DNA of 64,000 nt. It comes from Amyelois transitella (lineage: Eukaryota > Arthropoda > Insecta > Lepidoptera > Pyralidae). Positions 35,241 to 49,900 of the stretch are shown here, piece after piece (positions within the stretch are counted from its first letter, which is position 1; every line of letters starts with the position of its first letter). The stretch spans positions 4,989,001 through 5,053,000 of the forward strand of contig NC_083508.1 in the NCBI RefSeq assembly GCF_032362555.1, given 5' to 3'. The notes beneath the pieces were generated by a model, which saw only the letters and a program-made list of their open reading frames with translations, did not search any database and had not been told where the DNA came from. The position numbers were made by a program, and so were the translations under genes.

Positions 35241-35380
35241 TAGCAGATGTTATCAACGCTTATCAAGGCTAACGTGACGCTTGCCTTGCGCGTCAGCTCC
35301 ACACTACTGAATCCGGCCGAGATGCACAATGTTTGTCTGTTTTAATACTGATGAATGCAGCTAGTCAAAGCAAAGTCTAA
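35241..35380 (-). promoter_or_regulatory. CpG-richer island, candidate DAGL-A promoter
   Basis: Around 35265-35340 CpG and GC content rise sharply in otherwise AT-rich DNA ('gtgacgcttgccttgcgcgtcagc'). On the minus strand an Inr-like TCAGT occurs near 35305-35311. This is the only such island between DAGL-A exon 1 and the end of DAGL-B. Whether transcription starts here is inference. Confidence 0.3.
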
Positions 35381-35579
35381 CCTTGTATGCTCTCATGCGT
35401 CTTAACTACGTATGACTCATTGAATAATCTTGGATGTTTATCATTTTTAAATATTCGTATTACTAAATTTTTATTATAGATGATTCGTAAAAATTTAGTC
35501 CTGCTTTACAATGTATCGGTTAATTTTTGTTGATTTTTATACAAGGTTTATTATATATTTATATAGGTGTTATCTAAGT

Positions 35580-35790
35580 ACCAACAGTAGTGAGCTTGTC
35601 TGTGAAACTGGAGGTTGAAATCCCGGTCATGCCGGAGGTTCAATTCATGATAAGAAACGAACTTTCTCTGATTGGCCTGGGCCTTTAATGTTTATATATA
35701 TATTTTATATATATAAACATTATAAACATTATATATAAAATATATATAGTTAAGTCTCGTAACACGTGTGCAATCTGTCCCGTAGGTACA
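35580..35790 (+). mobile_element. tRNA-derived SINE with palindromic A/T insert
   Basis: 'gtgagcttgtctgtgaaactggaggttgaaatcccgg' contains a B-box-like GGTTGAAATCC. The body 'taagaaacgaactttctctgattggcctgggcctttaatgtttat' and the tail 'gtctcgtaacacgtgtgcaat' follow. A TA-rich palindrome (about 35693-35750) interrupts the tail. Confidence 0.55.
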
Positions 35791-35799
35791 TATTTATTT

Positions 35800-38700
35800 A
35801 TTATTTATTGTAGTTATTTAAAAACAAAAAAATAAATGTAATTTATGTTGCATGGATAAAGGAGTTGGGTAGGTAAATGAAACACATTAAATTACTTAAA
35901 ATAAATTTTATTATAAATTAACACAAACCCAACACAAAACATTGGCTATCCCTATTAAACTACATAGTGAAAGAGATTATAAAGCCCTAATTTAGGGTAC
36001 AAGTGAAAAGAACCTCAGTTCTTCTAATACTTGAATATACAAACAAATATAAAATTTGAAACTGCATCATAAAAATAATCTTAATAATATTATTAGTAAA
36101 TGATTTGTAAGTAGTTTACATGGTTCAGGGTTCAAGAATTGATTTTTTTGGATGGGGCTTAGTAAAAGCACGACAAATTATAATTTACTATTTATGCTAA
36201 TGTATTAATTATGAAAAAGCATGAAAGTTTGTGTAATCAAATTGAATGTTTATAGTCCACATAAATTAATTTAATATGAATAATATAATAACCAATTCTA
36301 GCAAGTGTAAGTACAACCAATCAATGGGGTTCAACCATAAAATTTGGTTTTTATTATTACGATTCGTATGGTTTCAATACCGCTTGATGATATCGTCCAA
36401 ATCATTTTAAAGCTTATAATTACATTTTCAATTTAGATTACATTGATAATCATTATTGACTGATTTATGTTCCCTTATGAAATGAACAAACTCATAATGA
36501 TAATGTTAAAATAAATAGGGTTGGCGATAGTTCCTGAGACGTTGATTGAAATTGAAAAGGTATTATTTTCTTTACTAATTATTAAATAATATATGTATGT
36601 GTTTCAATATCGAGTTATAATTATGTGTTTTTAAATATAGTTGTCGGTTGTATTTTCACAGTGCTTAATATAGGTACTTCTTATTTATCCCATTTTAAAT
36701 TGAAATAATAGGTCAAATACATCAATCAAGTGTGTCCGAAGTAAAATATAATATTAAAATCTCAAATAATTTTGTAATATCTTTGTGTTATATTTTAACA
36801 CGATTAATTTGGTAGGTTGGTAGGTTTTCATAAGTATATATTTACTTCCTTTTAACTTAAGAATTGGTCAACAAGAATAACGTAGGTAACTATTTAAGTA
36901 GATATTTTCTAAATATTGTTTACAATTACAGCACAGGTGTTGCCAATACATTGAGGTAATCCTCTTGGACCAATATCAAAAATTGAGATTCGTGGCCACA
37001 AGAACTATAAATCTGTATAAAAATAACAAAAGTCAAATAAGGTATAAATAGCATCCGCATCTCACATATAAATATAAAAGAAAAATAACAACATCCTATA
37101 TTGTGGTATAGATAATATTATATATTTCAAACAAATTGATAAGAAACTTGCTTCTTTCAATAGGTTTGTAGAATATTTATTATTGTGGGGTTGAGATTAA
37201 CACAGGTATATGTAATGATTCAGGGACTTCTAAAAAATATTTTTTTGGTATAAACTTGGTAATTAAGTTGACACTTTGTGTTATAAGTAAAGGAATTTCC
37301 TCTCTATACATAACATAAATAAAAATGAAATATACGTTCTGCTTTACGATATCGATACTATTTCCTTTAAAATTTGCTAATTCTTAATTTTCCGAACGAA
37401 TACAATATGCTAATTTTAACAGAAAAGAAAAAGAGCATTTAAAAATATGTAATGTATACATATTTTTGTAAAATATATTGGTATGTATATTATTATTTAA
37501 AATATTACTCAATTTGCTAGTAGATATACATTGTGTACAATTAAATCATAATGTAGCAAAGTTCGAAACAGATTCAGGTTGTTCCTGACTATAAGGAATC
37601 TTTGAAATAATTTAATGATAGTGGCTTCATGGTTTCTGTAAAAATAACTGAAATTAATAAGAAAATATAACAGGTTATTCCTAAATTTTGTCGGTTATTA
37701 TTATTTTTGTACTGCATTAAGAAATTAAAATTGTGACTATACTTGGTGATTAGTGAATAAACAGGCAGAAAAATATAGTAGTATATCTAATAGTAATGTC
37801 AGTACTAAGTTATTTAAAAAGTTTTGATCCTTTTTGTATCACAAGCTCAGCCCGGTTTACCAAGGTAAGTATTTCAAAATTATTTCTAATTTACCGCATA
37901 GACATTTACTTATTTTATTCATAAAATTTTATAATTAGGTATATTAGAAGACATAAACATCCGCCATATTAAAGAAAACTTAATTGTTATTTTCGATTTA
38001 AAAATACCTACCCTTTTTTATCCCCTGTTTTTAATAACTGTAAAGTTTTTCAATTAAAATCTCTTACTGTGAATTCATAAAGTCTGTTTCTTTAACTTAA
38101 TTTTTTGGCAATTTACATGAGTGTATAATAATCTGGAATGTATATATCTGACAGCCATAGACATTTTATTTTAACTATCACTAGTTAATTTCATTCAAAT
38201 TGTTCGTATCATGTTTAACTTAAGCTACAGTAATTTACATATATTTCTACCTATCTAATTGACTCTGGTACAACTGATCTACTTAATAATCTAGTTATTG
38301 TACTTAGTGACAGATAGGATTGATTGATTTTAATTACACATTAAAAAGAAATTGCTTCCTCCATTGAGCATTGAATCATAAATACTTTCGACCTCATTCA
38401 TAAAATTATTATTATAAAACCAAATAAAACAATATTATATCAAATAAACAGTTAGATATCTTTTATCATTAGGTATGCGTGCACTATCGTGGATTTAGTA
38501 AAGTGCCTTAATCGTGTAATACTAGATACATAATTTTTTTTATTTAACGAATTAACATATTTGATATGTTCAATTTTTTTTTTAAAGAAAAATGGAAGGT
38601 AAGTTTTTTTTTACTAAATTCAAATAATTGAAATAGTTTCGTCCATAATTTTAGTAGTGCTGAAAAAATTTAAGCTACAAAATGATTTCGGAAAAGATTA

Positions 38701-39966
38701 ATATTAGCCTCTTCGAGTCTACGACTCATTTATATGAATATTAAAATTATTGAGATTTTATTGGGCCAGGTAATATTTTAGTTTATTCTGTTTAAGATAA
38801 ATCTTTCACATTAGTTCAATAATTTAATCAATACGTTATTCCTTCAAGTTATCCATAACATTTTCACTTAATATTCATTCTAACATCATCACAGTCTTCT
38901 CACATTTCTTATTATAAATTTCTTACATATTTAATTTGACACCGCTTTTAGAGTGTTAAATAACGAGTTTCTTGGAAATGAAGAAATAAGTGTTTATATA
39001 CAGTCAAATAGGTAACTAGATTGCTAATTGAAACAATGCAGTGGCAATGTCATGAATAAAAAAAAACAATTTTTATTGCAAATAATGAAACAAAATCTAT
39101 ATTGCTACAGCTAGTAACGATAATATTCTAAAAGCAAATACCTAACATAAATAAATTCCTTTGAAAAAAATCAATAATATGCTTTTAAGCATACTTACAT
39201 TTTAAATAATTTTTTTACACCTTAGTCACAAGCTGTTTTACATTAAAAAAATACTTATATTTACATACATATCGCTGACTTAACTATAACATATTATAAA
39301 ATAAATGCTGTGAATATTTCTTTCGGACAAATGCCTTTTATGAATCATACAAATCATCACAAAGTGGTCAAAATTGTTATTGACTACATATACTACTTAG
39401 GCCAAGAAGGAATGTTTCTTGCCTTGCTAATGCAATAAGAGTAATATTTTAAGTACACAGGATTATAATTTCTATAATTTAAGGTGTCGAAATAATTATC
39501 TTCCAAATTATTTTTAAATCCATCATGTAAGGTATCTTCAGACAAGGCAAGAACACGTGGTCACGTGGGAACAACTACTAATGTAGAAAAATGATTGTTC
39601 CGATTTTTATTCACAAAACACAGAGGTCAATTATCAGTATTATTTTTTAAACCAGTTTTATCACCACTTTTCTTGATCCCAAACACTCGTAACAATTAAT
39701 GTCCATATTATGTTACGTTTAGCAGTCCAACATATGTTCAGAATGCATTTGCAATATAACGCAGCGTGGTTGCGAATAGGTATGACACATCCGAAATGTG
39801 GTCGTGAATTTTGTACTAAGTGCAAATCTGCGACCTGATTTTCATCATAGTGAACATGGTTGTATCGAGTTACGTTGTGTCGCGTGGCGTCCTGTGATAT
39901 TTATTGCAAATGCTTCTATACTTATTACCACATCACAGAATCACATTTATTTATCTACAACAAGAT
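35800..39966 (-). other. 4.1-kb AT-rich repeat-poor stretch after DAGL-B
   Basis: No convincing ORF, SINE or LINE, which contrasts with the flanks. It directly follows the DAGL-B stop codon on the minus strand. A minus-strand AATAAA-type signal lies near 35904-35910 ('attttattataaa'). One reading is a very long 3' UTR, as in many neural genes; another is plain intergenic DNA. Confidence 0.35.
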
Positions 39967-42900
39967 TTACACGACGTGAACCCTGTACGTGTGTTTCTCT
40001 TCTATCACGGTCTGTATGGTCCGATGAACGTTTTCCGGAAGATGGTCGAGTAGCATTCTTGGCATAACTTGCAGTTCCATGAAGTCCTCGGGACAAGCCC
40101 ATCGCATTTCAAACGTTGGCTCTTGCGTTCGTACTTTCCTGTAAATATTAAACAATACCAATGACCAAAAGAAATGAAAATTAATTTATATTAAGTACTA
40201 ATTTATATTAAGTAGGTACTTAATACTCGTTTGCATGCCACTTAAGTATATTTTTCTCTTATATTTTTTTTATTCTAATAATATGATGAAATATGTTAGA
40301 TATTAATTTTCTCGTTTAATAATAAAGTATGTATATAACTTCTATACCCTGTAACACATTTTTGAAGGTTTAATACCTTTGCCTCACATGAATAAAAAAA
40401 ATTTAGCTCTCTTACAATAGGTACCCACATTCTGTGTATCTACCTATGTTTAAGCAAATTAAACAATTTCACTGTGTGTAAGTACATAACGGTAACTTAC
40501 AAAATAATTAACTAAAATAAACTAAATTTACCTTTCTTCATCATCTTCATTGCTATTTAGACATGTTGAAAAATATACCAATTAAAAAATAAATAATTAT
40601 AAGACCACTGTCATAAAAAGATGTAAAAGAATATTATCTTTTATTGAATAGAAAACTTAGTATGAACCAATTTTAATTGTCTCTAGAGATCAATGCAGCT
40701 TTACTACTGCGCCACAGACTAAATTGTATCAATGTATATATGCGCATTCCTTTTTCATTGGAATATCTAGTATTTATTAACTTGATTACTATACTTACTT
40801 TTCTATGCCCATGCGCTTGCGACGAACGATGTGCAGGATACGACCCGCCGTGAACAGCCGCGCCGAGGAGAACCTGCGCACGAACACGTTGCGCGACACT
40901 AGCGCTGCCTCCTGCAAGCAAACCCGGGGCACCTTCATTTGAATTTGAAAGAGATAAAAAATCATTGCATTTTTTTTAAATTGAGTCTGTATTTTATAAA
41001 ATTACATACATACATACATACATAAAATCACGCCTCTTTCCCGGAGGGGTAGGCAGAGACTACCTCTTTCCACTTGCCACGATCTCTGCATACTTCTTTC
41101 GCTTCGTCCACATTCATAACTCTCTTCATACAAGCTCGGCGGTTTCGGGTACTTTTGACCTGACCCTTTACCAGGACGTCCTTAATTTGATCAAGATACG
41201 TTCGTCTAGGTCTTCCCACTCCGACCTTTCCCTCCACACTCTCCTTGTATATCTGCTTAGTCAACCTGCTTTCATTCATCCTCTCCACATGACCGAACCA
41301 TCTTAACATACCCTTTTCTATTCCTGTAACTACATCTTCTTTCACATCACAACACTCCCTTATCACGCTGTTCCTTATCCTGTCACTCAATTTCACACCC
41401 ATCATACTCCTTAACGCTCTCATTTCCACTGCATTTATTCTGCTTTCATGCTTCTTTTGCCATACCCAACTTTCACTCCCATACATTAATGTCGGGACCA
41501 ACACGCCCCTGTGCACAGCCAGTCGAGCCTTTTTGGATAGTTTCTGACTGCTCATAAAGGCATGCAAAGCTCCATTCACCATGTTCCCCGCGTTCACTCT
41601 CCTTTCAATATCACTATCATACTTGCCATCTGATGTAAACTTTGATCCTAGATATACAAACTCTTTCACTTGCTCCACTTTTTCTCCTGCAATCAAAATA
41701 TTACATGCTGTCATTTCTTTCTCCATTTCAAAAACCAGTGTTTTAGTTTTACTTACGTTCACTTTCATTCCTTTCTCTTTTAAAGCTTCATGCATACAGT
41801 TTACCATCTCCTGTAACTCCTCCGCTGATGACGCCAGTATAACCTGATCGTCGGCATAGAGCAGACATTTGACGAGTAACTCATTCATCCTTAATCCACT
41901 TTTAGACTCTTTCAAATCTGTCAAACAGCTATCCATAAATAGGTTGAACAGCCACGGTGACGCAACACATCCTTGCCTAACGCCTTTCTCAATCTTAAAC
42001 CACTCAGTGTGCGCTCCGTTTATCCTGACACAAGCACTCGAATCCTCATATAAGGATTTCAGTGCTCGTATTAAGAGACTGCTCACCCCATGCATAGAAA
42101 GTGCTGACCACAATTCATTCCTCTCAACTCTGTCATAGGCCTTTTCCAGATCTACGAATGTGCAATAGACTTTTTGACTCTTGGCCAAAAACTTTTCGGC
42201 TATGCACCGCAAGGAAAAGACCTGATCGGTACATCCCATTCCCTTTCGAAATCCCGCTTGAGCATCCCATATTTTGTCATCAGTTTCATTCCTGACTCTA
42301 TTAATCAATACCTTAGCATACAATTTGCCGACGACGCTAAGCAGGCTTATACCACGATAATTTTTGCAGTCCAGCTGTGACCCTTTTCCTTTGTAAAGTG
42401 GCACGATAACAGCCTTACACCAATCTTTTGGTACTCGGCCACTTCTCCAACACAAATTGAAAAGGCAGTACAACTGACTAGCTACTACGCCTTTTCCTGC
42501 TTTAAGCATCTCGACCGACACTCTATCACACCCAGCAGCCTTTCCCGCTTTCATACTCTTAAGTGCTTCCACAATTTCGAACATTTCAATTTCGCCTTCC
42601 ATCTCATTCTCTTTTTCTTCGCTATAGCAGAAATCTTTCTTATTTCCTTCCTTTTTTTCAAATAAACTTTCAAAATAGTCCTTCCATATCTTTAGTACAC
42701 ATTCTTCTCCTTTCACAACGCTACCATCCTGGCATCTGATCCTAGTCAGCTCTCTGGTTATAGTATTTCCTCGGGCTGACCTTACGGATTTCCAGAATAC
42801 TTTCAGATTTGACTGAAAGTCTTCTGATAGCCTTTTATCAAAATCCTCTTTATACTCTTCTTTCTTTCTAATCACAGCTTTCTTAACCAAATCTTTCATT

Positions 42901-45900
42901 TTCTTATATTCCTTACGTGCTTCATTCACATCTTCATCTATAACCTCTTGCATTCTTAAGTTAGCTTTTGCTGCTAACAAATCCAGCCATGCTTTCTTCT
43001 TTAATCGCACAAGTTCTTGCACATCTTTACTCATCCACGCATTTTTGTGATTTTTTCCTTTCCTTCTTCTACTTACACCACACACTTCAACAGCTACTTT
43101 CACAATTCTTTCTTTAAATTCCTTCCATCCATCTTCAATATCGCTCATTTCCTCTAAATCTTCAAATTCATCCTTCAGTCTATTAATATACTTCTTACCT
43201 ACATCCATATCTTGCAAATTTTCTACTTTTACTCTTTCCAAAGCGCTGGTTTGCTCCCTTACCCTGTGCCGCCAGCGATTGAAGATACCCCTTATCCGGG
43301 ATATCACCAGTAAATGGTCCGAGTCAATGCCAGCACCGCGATATGCACGGGTATCCAGCACTTTGTTCTTCAATCTTTCATCTACAATCACAAAGTCTAT
43401 CATACTTTTTAAAATACCTTCCACTCTTGTGTAGGTGTGGATCTCTTTATGTTGAAACATTGAGTTCGACACAAAAAGATCCCACTCTAGACAAATTTCT
43501 AATACACTTCTTCCATTATCATTCACCTTTTCGTCACCAAACGCACCAAGCACCTTTTCATATCCATCACGCTTTACACCCACCCATCCATTAAAATCAC
43601 CTAACATAATAATCTTCTCATTTGGCTTGGTAACTTTCAATACTTCTCTTACACTATATAAAATTATTTTTAAGCTATTTGATCACTAATGTCTAGTCTA
43701 GTCTGGCTATCACTACAATCTAGTCGTGACAATAATAACACAATAAATTTAATTTAAAGGCAAATTTTGACCGCTTTATTACAACTGATGAGATTGAAGT
43801 TCAGGTTCATTTAGTTCAGCTTTTAACTTTACATTTTTAAAAGTATTCAGTGGCCAGGTTTTCTAATTTTAAAACTCAAAGGAAGCTTTTCGGTTTTATG
43901 CAGAGCCATGATTAAATGCATAAATTAACCACCGATCGAGTCTTTAAATTAAACCAACATACTCATAAACAACATACCTCTCCATCTAATCTTTGGTCTA
44001 ATTAATTTTAAACTAATACTATTTACTACAAGCAACTGCAACCAATACATTAATCATAAATAAATAAATTTACCTAAACATAAATACATAAAAATAACAC
44101 TATAACTTACCTCCCAGTATAAAAGGAAGATGAGTGCTGCTCTCAGGAATATGAAAACATCTGGAGAGTACTAATAGATAGATATAGAGTACTAATAGTA
44201 CTCAATAACTAAGCCAGGTATTTCTAATAAAATTATCATATAACTTGATGAATTACTCGAATAATTTGATAAATAAATCATTCAGGATGCATCAATCGAA
44301 AATTTAAATTTAAACTTAGATCTTAGGTTATGTAATATTTCAATGAATACAGTAAAAATGGTGATGAATATCATCATATAAAAATCAATACGAAATATAT
44401 ATAAGCAATAATATGATAAATGTTATAAAAATAAAACAAAGCAATCCAGTAACGCTATTCTCTAAGGTTTTCATAAACTCAACGTTGAACACTATCCAAA
44501 TGCAGTGCTAGAAAACAAATAGGTAAGTGCTATAAAACACACGTTTGACAGCATACAATGTTGAGCAAAGATAAGTACATTCTGATAATTGTTTTAAATT
44601 GGTAATTTATATCGCCTCCAGAATACAGATTTCCCAGACTACTTGAAACGATAAGAATAAAATGTAAGACTTTAACCCTAATCCAAATTAATATACATGA
44701 AAATATTGTTGTTTCTTAATAAGATGAGATATGTGGCTTAGAGGATAGCTGGAATAGCGAAGCGTCGACACAGCACACAGGACACCTGATAGAGAGGGCT
44801 CAACTGACAGCACTCACGGTGGAGACGCTCTGCACCAGCAGCGTTTCCGTGGAGTCGTCCGATTGGTTCGCCTCCAGCTCCTCGGGCCGCCGCCATGTTG
44901 ATTCTAGATCGCGAGCTGGCACTCCGAACAACGCGTAGCCGAAGCCGTTAAGCATAATCCGGTACTGGAAAGAAGAGTGACAAATTACGTTACTCATTTA
45001 TTTCGAAATTGCATGTTTTCATCTGTGTAAAGAAAGTATCTACTTTTTGATATTTTTTTGCTTGGTCGCGTTTCAGAAACCCTTCACTTATTTAAAATGC
45101 TCAATGAACTTATAAAGAAGAGTTTGTTACATATGCATATTTTGTTACAAATACATTTTAAAATTTGTGCCCTTATAATTATTTCATTAATATTTTGAAA
45201 ATAATCAGTAGTGGGCCAAATTGAAACCCTTGTGGTACACTATCAACCTGGTTTTAAGTTGTACTTACCTTTGGTAGTTTAGTCGCGTGTATGGTCTGAA
45301 TGACCTTCGTCCTAAGGTTCTCGATGCTGTGAACACTAAGTCGCATCACCAGGTCATCGCCAACACCCACTGTTAGCACGAAGCTCTCTGTATAACGAGC
45401 TGCCTCGCGGCTTATTAATCCCGCTAAAAGTAATAATAGAAATTGAGGACCAAAATTTATATCAGTATGGTAATAGGAATGTATTTAAATTAGGTATTCT
45501 AAATTCGATGTATGAGTTATTGAAATAAATATCCTTAACGAATGGAGATAGCAATTTTTTAGTACAGATAATAATGCCACAAATATAAGGAATCTTATTA
45601 CAACCCACAGCTAGGCAGTAGTGTGGGTTGTAGAAAACCATGAATTATATTTGTTATAGAAAGTTAAATGATGTGTCGTACCTGGTGTAGAGAATGCAAA
45701 AACTTTGAGATGTGGATATCTTGGCCTTAATTTTAGCGCTACTAACACAGCAACTCCTGCACCAAGACTATGACCTGAAATAAATAACATAGTTTTTGAA
45801 AATGAAACAACACTGAGTTATTTTTTTTAAATATATGTAAACCATACTTAATATAAGTACCTGTTAATATTAGATCATAGTTGGAAAATTGCTGAAAGGC

Positions 45901-46928
45901 GCGATCTAGAACTGGCAAAAGTCGCTTGAGCATCTTTGCTGCACCCATAGCCATTCCTTTATGCGCCGCTGTGTTTTCTGGTAGACCTGTAAAAGTTTTG
46001 CTCGATTTCACATTCATTAAAAACCTGGCACAGAAATTAAAAAGATTTTTGCCGGGTAAGATATTATTAAAATGAAATTATAATATAGATTGAATATTGG
46101 CAAAGAATATCTAGAAAAGAAAACAAAGATAGAGAATAACATAGACAAACCCTGAGTAAGATATATATATATATATATATATATGTTACAGTTAAAACTA
46201 GTTTTCAGATAGAACGCGTTTTCCCTAGTTAGAACTAGTTTTTACTAAATGCCTTTGTTAAAACTAGAATTAATTAATGCTCAAAATTAAATATCAGTTA
46301 AAACAAGTTCTTACTAGACAACACGCGTTTTTCCGAAGAGAGCCAATTAAAACTGTTCCGACCAAGGTCAAAAAGGTGTCTCTGCAAGAAAAATGGTTGC
46401 CTTTGTAACTCAAAGTGCCACGATAGTTTGTCTTGTAATAACAAGTAGATCTTCATACTTTTTATAAATTTAAGATTGTTTAATTTTTATATTGTATGAC
46501 AGAGTTGAGAGAAATGAATTGTAGTTAGCACTTTCTATGCATGAGGTGAGCAGTCTCTTAATACGAGCAGTGAAATCCTTATATGAGGATTCGAGTGCTT
46601 GTGTCAGGATAAACCTTTCTAAATCTTAAATCACTCATTCCTCTCAATTCTGTCATCTCAAATTACTCAAATTACCACTTCGTGGCACCCGTTTTCAATC
46701 GGTAGAAGACATAAAAGAGAATTCGCGGCGAGAACTGACCTCAATTCCGGAAACAGCGTTTAATAAATGTTTTGATGATTGGATTATTCGTTGGCGTAAG
46801 TGTATCGTTTCTAAAGGAGCATATTTTGAAGGTGATAAAATAAATTTGGATGAATAACTAACAGTTTGTGTATTATTGATCTTTTCCTGCTACTTTCTTG
46901 ACAGAGTAGTATATTACTCTCATTTTTG

Positions 46929-46960
<32 letters not shown>

Positions 46961-49900
46961 CACCAAAAGCCACCAAAGGAAAACTAATACTTACTATATA
47001 TAATTTAATATATGAGTAACATACCATCAGCTTCAAATCTCTCAGACCCGGCAGTGAAGTCCGTAAAGATATCTCGCAAGGAAATAGAGCCACGCACAGC
47101 AACGACGATGCTCTCACGCTCATGGTCTGCTATCACACAGAAGGGAAGCTGCAAACACATAAATATCTATAGGAAGGAACTTATAAAGAAGATTTTAAAT
47201 AATATTAAGTGACTCATTTTTTTATTAAATGAAGGAGATCAAATCTTAAAACAGTGCAGAGACAATGGTGGGCAACAATCTAGAAAAAAGTGTGTAACTC
47301 TTGCAGTTATGTGTACAATCAACGAAAAATTCTTGATTAGGCAGCAACAAGCGAATACAAAAACATAAAATGATTCACTCTATTCATGGAAACGAACCGC
47401 TACTGACGTCATATTACATTCGATTTCAAAACAAGCCGGCTGCTCCAATTTCAAAATGGCCCAATATTAAAACAAACCTCAAAAACTCGGTTGTTGAACG
47501 AAGCGAAGATGATGTCATCAGCGGCTAAGTTGGACATGTATTTGACGCCAGCGAAATTGCACATGCAGCAGTTGTCCTCGGTTACTATTGAGTTTTTCGG
47601 TCTGTTGATCAAAAACAAAACAATGGAATGAGTTAAGAGACAATGTGTTTCAGCGGAACCGTTTTATTTGGATCTGTTGTATGTTTTGGTTTATTAAATG
47701 TTTGTGGTAACAAAGGTTTATTTATAGTTCCAAAAAAGGCTTATAACGTTTCGAAAAGGTTTCTAGTCAAAAGTAGTTTAGTAACTAAAATACACTGGTG
47801 AAATTAGACTACCGTGTCAAATTTATTTGCCATGCGATGATAGATTTATTTGTTAAGTTTTTTTATTTACTAGTCTACCAGGGTTACCATTTTATGTCCA
47901 AAATGATGCAACTAATGGTAAAAACCGTATCATCTAGGTAATGGTGAGATACAAATTGAGGTATAAGTTTTCAGTTAACTAGATTTAGTTTGCCTGTTAG
48001 TCGGCGTAACTTAGTTTAAGCAAGCTCACGAGTCGAAGGATTCCGCTGTGAAAGGTCAAAGAGCGTCTGTGCTCTGCGATGTAAGTCCATTATGTTTATG
48101 ATTGTATTAAACAAATTTCATCTTCATACAACCTATGATCATGTCAAAATAAATATCGTATCTAATGTTTAGTAACCCTACAAGAGGTAATTTATTGCTT
48201 TGTTATTTGTAGGCTAGGTATTTGTTTATAACATACATGTACAATGTACATGCATAGGTATATATAATCATGTCTTTATCAATTGCAGGATAGCCAATAG
48301 TCCCAAAAGGACTTTACAACTTTCAAATAATTAAGTATTTTCTGGTTAGCGTTGTTTATTTAAACCTATTAGCAAACAAATAGTACTCCAGAAATGTAAT
48401 AAGTATGCCATTGATACAATTCTGTTTGGTTTCATTAAACAAAAATGAAATAAGTATCTTGAAAACAAAAAGAAGCTTAGTTTGGGATAAATGTTTCTGT
48501 TAAGCGATGGCCTTGCATCCTGCTACAATGCATTCCGTCCTCTGTATCTTAATTCACTTTATTATCCAGCTAAACATGTCTATCGTGTCTTAGGACTATT
48601 AGCACTGTCTATCACGTAAGGAATAATGTACTTATATAACGGTTTATAGATATCTCGTGCATATCTACGTACCTACAACAGCAGCATGTAAGATGACGCG
48701 CCAACTTGCAGAATCCCGTGAAACAATGCCGGTACAACACGTAAGGCCAGCCGTACGCCGCTATAGACAGTCTCAGGTAATGTAAAGCATCCTCTAAGTT
48801 CATCCAGGGAGGGGTTTCTGAAAATATCTTGTTCACGTCTGTAGTGTAAATGGGTTCTTCGTCGTTCAGCATCTGTATTCGACGCATTTCTCTCGTCTCT
48901 CGCTTCTGTCGCACCCTGAGTAGAACACAGCCGGCCACCACGTCTGATGGTACCAGGTCTGTCGAACGGAAGAGCGCGCTGAGCAATGCTGAAAGAAATT
49001 TTATGTGTAGGTATAAAATGTCAACTAAAGGGCTAATCCCTGAACTAATTTAACTGATGGATTTGCATAAAACGCGTTTGTAGTGCGATGCGAGCTGAAT
49101 GATTACGTGTAGGTATTAAAATGTCAATTGAACCGACAATCGAAAACTAATTATACTGATGGTTTTCCATAATAACACATTTTTATGTCTGCATTCATAA
49201 TAGAAGCAATTTGTTTAAACAGATCATTCGATGTGAACACAATTTTTCATTGAAATATTAGAGAATTGTTTGTTGTTGTTGACAAAACAAAACAATAGCT
49301 ATTTATATCTAGTTGGTGGGATAAAGAAAACATCCTAAAGAAATTGTTGTTCTCGTCTTCGGTTCAATTATAACATTTATAACCAAGGTAAACAGAATTT
49401 TTATTGTCCAGTTTTGTAAACATAACTACTCTTTTATTTACTAATTCTTTTTATATAAAACCGAGCGAATTCGGGTAATTGAATTCAATTGAAATCAAAG
49501 ATTCTAGAAATGTTTTTTGTTATAAACAACATTTTAGATTATGTCCCTAAAAAGCTTTTCTAGAATAAGTCCTAATATAATTGTATACAACGTGAAGTAC
49601 GAGTAAAGGGGCTACTGGTAAAGCGGAAAAAGTCTGTAGGAAAACTAAGCTCGTCTATTTTAAGGAAAAGTCCTAGAAAATTTCTGTCCATAATCATGTA
49701 ATACACCCATGATTGTAATAGATAATTAAGAAATCATTTATCTTTAGCAACATGTGTAGCTCAAACTTGTTTTAACTATAGCTTATTTACTAGGCATGTT
49801 TCAAAGATCGGAGTGGGAAGACCTAGACGAACATACTATCTTGATCAAATTAAGGACGTCCTGGTAAAGGGTCAGGTCAAAAGTACCCGAAACCGCCGAG

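Larger units (their letters stand above)
40995..43666. repeat. Target-site duplication of RTE copy 2
   Basis: TATAAAATTA occurs at 40995-41004, next to the (TATG)n tail, and at 43657-43666, at the truncated 5' end. A 10-bp perfect duplication. Confidence 0.85.
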
